This document shows, piece by piece, positions 14,390 through 18,737 of a DNA stretch of 18,737 bases; within the stretch, counting starts at the first letter, position 1, and each line of letters starts with the position of its first letter. The translations under genes and the position numbers were made by a program. This stretch comes from Erysipelotrichaceae bacterium UBA3379 (lineage in GTDB: Bacteria > Bacillota_I > Bacilli_A > Erysipelotrichales > Coprobacillaceae): positions 6,279 to 25,015 of the forward strand of contig DEPZ01000016.1 of NCBI GenBank assembly GCA_002359025.1, in the 5' to 3' direction. The notes beneath the pieces were generated by a model, which saw only the letters and a program-made list of their open reading frames with translations, did not search any database and had not been told where the DNA came from.

Positions 14390-15026
14390 AAAACAAGATA
14401 TTGTATTGTCATTATTACTTATGATTTGTATTATATGCTTTGCTGTGATTGGTGTTGTATTTTGCAAACAACTCTATTATTTTGATATTGATTATTTAAA
14501 TATTGCTCAAAATACAGGTTTATCTAAAGAAGTTATAAAACATAATTATGATATACTTATTCAATATCAAAGTATCTTTTATCAAGGAGAATTAAACTTA
14601 CCTGATTTTGTGATGTCATCAACAGGAAGAATTCATTTTGAAGAAGTCAAACGTATTTTTGAAGTTATTCAAGTTACGTTTATGATAACTGGTGTTATAT
14701 CAGCTATTATGATTTATAGAAATTTAAAACAAAAAGAATATAGGTTTTTATTATTAACTTCAATCTTTACAGTTGCTATACCAACAATATTAGGACTCCT
14801 TGTTTCTATAGATTTCAACAAAGCATTTATATTATTTCATCAAATTGTCTTTAGAAATGATTATTGGATTTTTGATTATACAACAGATCCAGTCATTACA
14901 ATATTACCTGAAGCATACTTTATGCATTGCTTTATAATGATAGTGACTATTATCATAGTTATCAGTATTATATTATATCTTATATATAGAAGAAAAAAGA
15001 ATCAAATATTAACATCTATTCAATAA
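14382..15026 (+). CDS. Integral membrane protein, TIGR01906/DUF1461 family
   Basis: A 214-residue membrane protein with spans near 8-28, 105-122, 130-152 and 182-205 and an extracytoplasmic segment between the first two. The conserved family feature is visible in that segment: YYFDIDYLNI, then LPDFVMSSTGRIHFEEVKRIFE (about 72-93). The family has no established function. Two starts are possible: ATG 14382, giving the usual short MSRKQD N-terminus but with AAGGTG 15 bases away, or GTG 14364 with GAGGT (14351-14355) at better spacing, adding six residues. I prefer ATG on protein grounds. It overlaps trmL and ends the operon at a strong terminator. Confidence 0.8.
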   Translation: MSRKQDIVLSLLLMICIICFAVIGVVFCKQLYYFDIDYLNIAQNTGLSKEVIKHNYDILIQYQSIFYQGELNLPDFVMSSTGRIHFEEVKRIFEVIQVTFMITGVISAIMIYRNLKQKEYRFLLLTSIFTVAIPTILGLLVSIDFNKAFILFHQIVFRNDYWIFDYTTDPVITILPEAYFMHCFIMIVTIIIVISIILYLIYRRKKNQILTSIQ

Positions 15027-15057
15027 CAGTTATATTTAAAATATGACTGTTTTTTTA
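15026..15057 (+). terminator. Terminator of the aroE operon
   Basis: ACAGTTATAT (15026-15035) and ATATGACTGT (15041-15050) form a 10-bp stem with one G-U, loop TTAAA, followed by seven T (15051-15057). Its first base is the last base of the TAA stop. Confidence 0.9.
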
Positions 15058-15105
15058 TAGGTACAATATAAGATAGGAATTGTTTTATGAGTAAAACAAG
15101 AGTAT

Positions 15106-15131
15106 AAAAAATCCCTTTATTGAGGGATTTT
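15106..15131 (-). terminator. Terminator of the HAD phosphatase gene, overlapping its stop codon
   Basis: AAAATCCCT (15108-15116) and AGGGATTTT (15123-15131) form a 9-bp stem. Read on the minus strand, the A-run 15106-15112 gives the U tail. The gene's TAA (15130-15132) lies at the stem's base. Confidence 0.8.
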
Positions 15132-15726
15132 ATAAAAGGTTTCTCTTTTTTAATTCTTCTTCTAGATTTGCAAGATAATGCAAATGTATTCCCTGCATTC
15201 CTAGATCAATCGCAGTATGTATATTCGATAACATATCATCAATAAATAGTGATTCTTGTACATTTATATGATAGCGATCAATAAGTAATTGATAAATCTC
15301 TTTTTCAGGTTTAACAACATGTTCGAATCCTGATATTATTCCTCCATCAAAGATTTGAAAAAAATCATAATATTCATTCATTTCTAAAAAAGCTTCTTTA
15401 TGAAAATTAGATAATAGATATAAAGCATAGCCTTTTTCTTTGAGTTGGTATGCGAGTTGAATGTTTTCTTTTATTGGCAACAACATATTTGTCCAATTAT
15501 TTAATACAAAAGTAATTTCTTGAGTATAATGTGGGTATCTTGATGTAAGGTTTTGAATAGCTTGATTAATTGTAAGCTTACCAAAATCTAAATCTACCCA
15601 TTCATCACTAGAAAAAATAATTGCCATTAAATCATTTTTTGTGTTTTCATCGTAAAATTGGTTTAAATATTCTTCTGGTTGAAAACTTAAAAGAACATTA
15701 CCAATATCAAATATTATATTTTTCAT
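15130..15726 (-). CDS. HAD-IA family phosphatase (YihX-like)
   Basis: A soluble haloacid dehalogenase-type phosphatase of 198 residues. The four motifs are present: nucleophile D7 in FDIGNV, S106 in LLSNF, K139 in VVKPEKEIY, and the acidic pair D163/D164 in LFIDDMLSNI. A glycine stands at the position where many HADs have the second Asp (DxG rather than DxD); this FDxGNV form is shared with YihX, a sugar-1-phosphate phosphatase, but the substrate here is unknown. The start is ATG 15726, with GGAG (15735-15738) eight bases upstream; a longer frame to 15768 lacks a ribosome binding site and has an atypical N-terminus. It is divergent from the PAP2 gene. Confidence 0.88.
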   Translation of the reverse strand: MKNIIFDIGNVLLSFQPEEYLNQFYDENTKNDLMAIIFSSDEWVDLDFGKLTINQAIQNLTSRYPHYTQEITFVLNNWTNMLLPIKENIQLAYQLKEKGYALYLLSNFHKEAFLEMNEYYDFFQIFDGGIISGFEHVVKPEKEIYQLLIDRYHINVQESLFIDDMLSNIHTAIDLGMQGIHLHYLANLEEELKKRNLL

Positions 15727-15745
15727 TATTTTTGCTCCGTTCATA

Positions 15746-15774
15746 TTGACTTCATAAAGATAATCCATTATGTT
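15746..15774 (+). promoter_or_regulatory. Probable promoter of the PAP2 gene
   Basis: TTGACT (15746-15751), a 17-base spacer and TATGTT (15769-15774) match the sigma-A pattern, 29 bases before ATG 15804, in the gap between the two divergent genes. Confidence 0.5.
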
Positions 15775-15803
15775 ATATATATTCTAGCATGGAGGGAACA
15801 TGT

Positions 15804-16430
15804 ATGAAAGAATTTTTTGAAAAATATAGTCATTTAAAGTCTGTACTTTATTTTTTTATATTTTATCTTATAGGATTTACTTTCTTAGAAAATAAATTTA
15901 ATTCTAATGCATCAGTATTGATGACAGATTCTATATTAGATCAATATATACCATTTAATGAATATTTTGTTATTCCATATTTGTTATGGTTTGTATATAT
16001 TGCTTTAGGCTTTGCCTACTTTATATTTAAAGATCAAGAAAATTTTAATCGTATGTGTTTTTATTTGTTTTGGGGTATGGGAATATCGTTATTGATTTGT
16101 CTTCTTATTCCAAATGGGCAAAACTTACGTGTAGATTTAGCTAATGAAAATATATGTCAGCAATTAGTAAGCTTTCTTTATTCTACGGATACATCTACTA
16201 ATGTATTTCCGAGTATACATGCTTACAATAGTATTATGATGATGGTTTCTTTATTAAAGAGTGAAAAATTTAGAAAACATAAAATCTTATCAGTTATTGT
16301 TGTGGTATTATCAGTATTAATTTGTATGTCTACTGTGATGATTAAGCAACATGCTGTTGTAGATGTAATTGGTTCAATAATACTTTCTATCATAATATAT
16401 ATGGTAGGAAAATTAAAATATGGATATTAA
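15804..16430 (+). CDS. PAP2-family membrane phosphatase (Aur1/PAP2_3-like)
   Basis: A 208-residue membrane protein with about six spans. It carries the PAP2 active-site signatures: PSIHAYNS (136-143, with His139) and STVMIKQHAVVDVIGS (176-191, with His183 and Asp187). The third-motif arginine (SR) is replaced by ST, as in the inositol-phosphorylceramide-synthase-like branch, and the first motif is reduced to QNLRVD (106-111). Such enzymes remove phosphate from lipid phosphates such as phosphatidate or undecaprenyl diphosphate at the outer membrane face; the substrate is not decidable here. The start is ATG 15804, seven bases from GGAGGG (15791-15796); an upstream ATG at 15789 overlaps that site. 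Confidence 0.85.
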   Translation: MKEFFEKYSHLKSVLYFFIFYLIGFTFLENKFNSNASVLMTDSILDQYIPFNEYFVIPYLLWFVYIALGFAYFIFKDQENFNRMCFYLFWGMGISLLICLLIPNGQNLRVDLANENICQQLVSFLYSTDTSTNVFPSIHAYNSIMMMVSLLKSEKFRKHKILSVIVVVLSVLICMSTVMIKQHAVVDVIGSIILSIIIYMVGKLKYGY

Positions 16431-16434
16431 AAGT

Positions 16435-16485
16435 GGTGTTAACGAGATATCTTCTTACATGTTATTTCGTTAATACCTCTTTTTT
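16435..16485 (+). terminator. Terminator of the PAP2 gene
   Basis: GGTGTTAACGA (16435-16445) pairs with TCGTTAATACC (16467-16477) over 11 bp with one G-U, with a 21-base loop, followed by TCTTTTTT (16478-16485). Confidence 0.8.
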
Positions 16486-16575
16486 GTTGTGGTAAGGCAT
16501 ACTTGCGTAAAAATAAGTATGCGCAAGAGATGCATGCTATATACTTAAAATCATATAATATATACTAAAGCCGTG

Positions 16576-16664
16576 AATAGATGTGATATTTCATAATGAG
16601 AAACTTAACCAGAAAAGATTTAACTCCTAGCCTCTATGAAATGAAATGATTTATCACATCTATT
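16576..16664 (+). repeat. Long-range inverted repeat, possible structured RNA
   Basis: A perfect 13-bp pairing, AATAGATGTGATA (16576-16588) with TATCACATCTATT (16652-16664), encloses an inner stem TTTCATA (16589-16595) / TATGAAA (16635-16641) that continues after a two-base bulge as GAG/CTC (16598-16600 and 16632-16634). The apical loop is about 31 bases. No T tail follows, so it is not a terminator. I could not match it to a riboswitch class. Confidence 0.6.
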
Positions 16665-16694
16665 TGTTAAATGAAATAGAAGGAGGGAAAGTAA

Positions 16695-16700
16695 TATAAT
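16695..16700 (+). promoter_or_regulatory. Possible -10 box in the surface-protein leader
   Basis: TATAAT at 16695-16700 would start transcription near 16707, giving a leader of about 105 bases. No good -35 box lies 16-18 bases upstream, so the true promoter could instead be upstream of the structured element. Confidence 0.35.
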
Positions 16701-16771
16701 AAATAAAATTTAAATGCACTGCTCAAGGGACAAAATGATATAGAGACGGTGTATTCATTATGCACACTTCA

Positions 16772-16785
16772 TGAAAGCGCTTAAT
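16772..16785 (+). promoter_or_regulatory. cre-like site (possible CcpA binding)
   Basis: TGAAAGCGCTTAAT resembles the catabolite-responsive element (TGWAANCGNTNWCA) with a perfect AAGCGCTT core and mismatches at the right end. It lies 17 bases before the ribosome binding site, downstream of any plausible promoter, so it would act as a roadblock. Inferred from pattern only. Confidence 0.4.
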
Positions 16786-16813
16786 AAAATTTAATCAAAA
16801 CGGAGGAAAAGTT

Positions 16814-18295
16814 ATGAAGAAATTCTTGAAAGTAGTTTTAGCTGGACTTATGTCATTTAGTATGATGTTAAGTATGGTTATTCCTGCATTTGCTATGGGA
16901 AATGAACAAGACATTATCAATGAAATGATTCGTTATTATGCTGCATATCAAACAAAAGCGGATACTGATATTGAAAGATTATGTCAAGAGTTATCTAAAA
17001 TTGATAAAACAAAAGGTGAAGAATGGAATAAAATTATGGATTATTGGAAATATGTTAATGATGGAATGACTGTTAATCTTAATGTATTACCTGATGGAAA
17101 TCCAACAGATGATAGTTTATGTATTGTTGTATTAGGATTTCAATTAAATCCTGATGGAACAATGAAAGATGAATTAATTGGACGTTTACAAGTTGCTTTA
17201 GACAGTGCTAAGAAATATCCAAATGCTTATGTTGCATGTACTGGAGGAGGAACTGCTAGTGAAAATCCTAATGCAACTGAAGCTGATTTAATGGCTGCGT
17301 GGCTAATCGAACATGGTATTGATGAAAGTCGTGTTATTGTTGAAAATAAATCAAAAACAACAGTTGAAAATGCACAATTTACTTATAAAATATTACGTAA
17401 AAGCTATCCACAAATTGATACATTATGTATGGTTACAAGTGATTACCATGTACAACGTGGATCATTATTATATAATACACGTTTGATTCTTTCTGCTTAT
17501 GAAGCTGGTGATAAACTATTAACAATTACTAGTAATGCTGGATATCCTGCTGGACATGAAAGTTATGAACCACTTAAACATCAGGCAAGAAGCTTATGTC
17601 AATTAATTGGTGAAAATGAACTTGGAAAACAAATTTATGCACAAGATTTTGATATTCCTACATTATCACAATTGACTGATCTAGAATTAATAGGAAAAGA
17701 ATCATATAAAGTTGGTGATGATTTAGATTTAAAAGTTATCGCAAAATATGATAGTGATTATTCTAAAGATATCACAAAAGATGCAATCATTTCAGGATAT
17801 GATAAGACTAAATCAGGTCAACAAACAATTTCTGTTCAATATACTGAAAACGATATTACAAAAACAAAAGATATGATAATCAATGTCACTGATGAATCAT
17901 CAGTAAATCAACCATCAAAACCTACTCAAACTGAATCTAAATTAGTTGATTTAGAAATTACTGGAAAAGAATCATATAAAGTTGGCGATGATTTAGATTT
18001 AAAAGTTGTCGCTAAATATGATAATGGTGACTCTAAAGATGTTACAAAAAATGTAATCATTTCAGGATATGATAAGACTAAATCAGGTCAACAAACAATC
18101 ACTCTTCAATATACTGAAGATGGTATTACAAAAACAAAAGATATGATAATCAATGTCACTAGTGAAACATCTAAAAATCAATCATCTAAAGCTGTTAAAA
18201 CTGGTGATACAACTGATTTATATATACAATTAGGATTATTTGCTATGACTCTATTAGGTGGTATTTACTTATATAGAGATAAATTTTCTCATTAA
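16814..18295 (+). CDS. Secreted, probably wall-anchored DUF218 (YdcF/SanA/ElyC-type) protein with two Ig-like repeats
   Basis: A 493-residue precursor. Residues 1-27 are a signal peptide ending IPAFA, with cleavage likely after it. Residues 101-270 form a DUF218 domain: IVVLGFQLNPDG (104-115), CTGGGTASE (142-150), the conserved KTTVENAQFT (181-190) and VTSDYHVQRG (207-216). DUF218 proteins act in envelope functions but their reaction is not settled. Two nearly identical Ig-like repeats follow (287-359 and 377-449), of a bacterial Big type. The end has VKTGD (461-465), a hydrophobic span (about 470-487) and a basic YRDKFSH tail, resembling a sortase-type anchor with a non-LPxTG motif. GGAGG at 16802-16806 is seven bases from the ATG. 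It is monocistronic, with terminators on both sides. Confidence 0.85.
   Translation: MKKFLKVVLAGLMSFSMMLSMVIPAFAMGNEQDIINEMIRYYAAYQTKADTDIERLCQELSKIDKTKGEEWNKIMDYWKYVNDGMTVNLNVLPDGNPTDDSLCIVVLGFQLNPDGTMKDELIGRLQVALDSAKKYPNAYVACTGGGTASENPNATEADLMAAWLIEHGIDESRVIVENKSKTTVENAQFTYKILRKSYPQIDTLCMVTSDYHVQRGSLLYNTRLILSAYEAGDKLLTITSNAGYPAGHESYEPLKHQARSLCQLIGENELGKQIYAQDFDIPTLSQLTDLELIGKESYKVGDDLDLKVIAKYDSDYSKDITKDAIISGYDKTKSGQQTISVQYTENDITKTKDMIINVTDESSVNQPSKPTQTESKLVDLEITGKESYKVGDDLDLKVVAKYDNGDSKDVTKNVIISGYDKTKSGQQTITLQYTEDGITKTKDMIINVTSETSKNQSSKAVKTGDTTDLYIQLGLFAMTLLGGIYLYRDKFSH
17672..17890 (+). repeat. Ig-like domain repeat, copy 1
   Basis: This 219-base unit encodes residues 287-359 and recurs 270 bases later. 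Identical blocks of 36-44 bases are shared, for example the segment encoding IISGYDKTKSGQQT. The differences cluster around DSDYSKDITKDA. Confidence 0.9.
17942..18160 (+). repeat. Ig-like domain repeat, copy 2
   Basis: This is the second 219-base unit, encoding residues 377-449. It is separated from copy 1 by a 51-base linker encoding a Ser/Pro/Thr-rich spacer (SSVNQPSKPTQTESK). The period is exactly 270 bases, so the copies stay in frame. Confidence 0.9.
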
Positions 18296-18348
18296 AAGTG
18301 TAAAGAATCATTTGTAATTATTGATTCTTACTTCATAATGAGTAATAG

Positions 18349-18374
18349 ACAGCACAAACTCTTGTGCTGTTTTT
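18349..18374 (+). terminator. Terminator of the surface-protein gene
   Basis: ACAGCACAA (18349-18357), loop ACTC, TTGTGCTGT (18362-18370) and a T-run to 18374 form a textbook terminator. A weaker inverted repeat (AGAATCA/TGATTCT, about 18304-18329) precedes it. Confidence 0.9.
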
Positions 18375-18380
18375 ATTTAT

Positions 18381-18404
18381 GATATTCATACTTGTATGAA
18401 TATC
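18381..18404. repeat. Perfect 11-bp inverted repeat near the IS element
   Basis: GATATTCATAC (18381-18391) and GTATGAATATC (18394-18404) are separated only by TT. A second small one, TGACT/AGTCA (18406-18417), follows at once. There is no T tail. Either is a possible target or recognition structure for the IS, but the exact IS boundary cannot be set from this window. Confidence 0.6.
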
Positions 18405-18492
18405 TTGACTTTAGTCAGTTGAGCATACAGAATATACGAAATAAAAAAACACCTGCTATGCGGGTGGAGCGATAAAAGAGTTATACAAAGAA

Positions 18493-18552
18493 TCACCTTT
18501 CCGATATATAATGAAGTTGTCAGGCTATCGTTATATAAGAAAGGAAAGGTGA
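18493..18552 (+). promoter_or_regulatory. Hairpin sequestering the tnpA ribosome binding site
   Basis: TCACCTTTCC (18493-18502) pairs perfectly with GGAAAGGTGA (18543-18552), which contains the AAAGGTG ribosome binding site of tnpA. An inner stem TATATAA/TTATATA (18505-18511 and 18531-18537) extends it. Translation repression by such a leader stem is established for IS200 of Salmonella; its presence here is seen directly. Confidence 0.75.
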
Positions 18553-18558
18553 AATGTT

Positions 18559-18737
18559 ATGGCTCAGAAAGCAAATTCCTTAGCACATACGAAGTGGATG
18601 TGCAAATATCACATCGTCTTCACACCAAAGTATAGACGAAAAGTGATATATAATCAACTAAGAAATGATATAGGAGAAATATTAAGAACATTATGTCGAT
18701 ATAAGGGAGTGGAAATCATAGAAGGACATTTGATGGC
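18559..18737 (+). CDS. tnpA: IS200/IS605-family Y1 (HUH) transposase TnpA, N-terminal part
   Basis: The first 59 residues of a REP-associated/IS200-type tyrosine transposase, which nicks and joins single-stranded DNA at hairpin ends. The strongly conserved opening is visible: MAQKANSLAHTKWMCKYHIV (1-20), FTPKYRRKVIYNQ (21-33) and KGVEIIEGHLM (49-59). The full protein is about 150 residues; the HUH motif (usually DHVH just after EGHLM) and the catalytic tyrosine lie beyond the window edge, so activity cannot be judged. ATG 18559 follows AAAGGTG with suitable spacing; another ATG at 18554 is out of frame. The ribosome binding site lies in a hairpin. Confidence 0.93.
   Translation, partial: MAQKANSLAHTKWMCKYHIVFTPKYRRKVIYNQLRNDIGEILRTLCRYKGVEIIEGHLM

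Larger units (their letters stand above)
16431..16813 (+). other. Gene-free structured leader region of 383 bases
   Basis: No coding region is supported. In order it holds the PAP2 terminator (16435-16485), two overlapping alternative hairpins (16497-16527), a long-range stem (16576-16664), an orphan ribosome-binding-like AAGGAGGG (16680-16687) with no start codon in reach, a TATAAT (16695-16700), a cre-like site (16772-16785) and the ribosome binding site of the surface protein (GGAGG, 16802-16806). Confidence 0.6.
18450..18737 (+). mobile_element. IS200/IS605-family insertion sequence, left part (continues past window)
   Basis: The left end is recognised by a subterminal hairpin CACCTGC-TAT-GCGGGTG (18450-18466), typical of these single-strand-transposing elements, followed by an untranslated leader with an RBS-hiding hairpin and the start of the Y1 transposase gene. 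IS200/IS605 elements lack terminal inverted repeats and target duplications, so the outer boundary is uncertain; it probably lies slightly upstream of 18450. The right end is outside the window. Confidence 0.75.

Noticed and set aside
16714..16743. Nine-codon ORF (MHCSRDKMI) in the surface-protein leader
   Set aside because: It is 27 bases from the nearest ribosome-binding-like sequence and has no run of regulatory codons, so a leader peptide is not supported.
16715..16785. Possible cyclic-di-GMP or other known riboswitch before the surface-protein gene
   Set aside because: The core of the GEMM-type aptamer (GACGCAAAGC and its receptor) is absent, and no other class I know fits; only a tiny GTG/CAC hairpin and a cre-like site are visible.
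1..18737. CRISPR array, tRNA, rRNA, phage or defence genes
   Set aside because: No regularly spaced direct repeats, no cloverleaf-like sequences and no recognisable nuclease, phage structural or defence proteins were seen. The only mobile element is the IS at the right edge.

Overview
This window is low-GC, AT-rich DNA with Gram-positive expression signals: AGGAGG/AGGTG-type ribosome binding sites, TATAAT -10 boxes (several extended TGnTATAAT) and short U-tailed terminators. TGG encodes Trp and TGA is not read through, so the code is standard rather than mycoplasma-like. Gene content (asrABC, preQ1-controlled queT, PepF, AI-2E family permease, TIGR01906 membrane protein, a cell-wall protein ending in a KTGD-type sorting signal) and protein style suggest an anaerobic gut Firmicute. 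My best guess is Erysipelotrichales (Coprobacillus/Catenibacterium relatives), inferred by eye and not by a search.

Layout. (1) 1-2101: the end of asrA, all of asrB and asrC, an anaerobic siroheme sulfite reductase operon, followed by a 333-nt gene-free stretch with several hairpins and a terminator. (2) 2438-3013: an unrecognised 191-aa protein. (3) 3044-5078: a promoter and preQ1-I riboswitch with intrinsic terminator controlling queT, then an AI-2E family permease, a long terminator and an unlisted 32-aa hydrophobic ORF. (4) 5101-7806: on the minus strand, a 584-aa aminopeptidase P and a hotdog thioesterase; between them on the plus strand lies a small gene split by an in-frame TAA behind a near-consensus promoter. 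(5) 7916-9673: M3 oligoendopeptidase. (6) 9712-11582: a three-gene unit of a YjdF-like membrane protein, an orphan PTS EIIB-like protein with an unrecognised N-terminal domain, and a maltose/galactoside O-acetyltransferase. (7) 11571-12311 minus: ChbG/YdjC carbohydrate deacetylase, sharing a bidirectional terminator with the acetyltransferase. (8) 12441-15057: a compact operon of aroE, rdgB, trmL and a TIGR01906 membrane protein. (9) 15130-16430: divergent HAD phosphatase and PAP2-family membrane phosphatase. (10) 16431-18370: a long, structured, gene-free leader and a secreted DUF218 protein with two near-identical Ig-like repeats and a C-terminal wall-anchor signal. (11) 18381-18737: palindromes and the left part of an IS200/IS605-family element whose tnpA ribosome binding site sits inside a hairpin; the window ends within tnpA.

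Most of the window is ordinary chromosomal housekeeping. The parts that best repay a second look are the structured leader plus the DUF218/Ig surface protein, the orphan EIIB fusion and its neighbours, the interrupted small gene, the 32-aa ORF, and the hairpin-guarded tnpA. I do not see a clear new defence or mobile system, and no CRISPR array, tRNA or rRNA.
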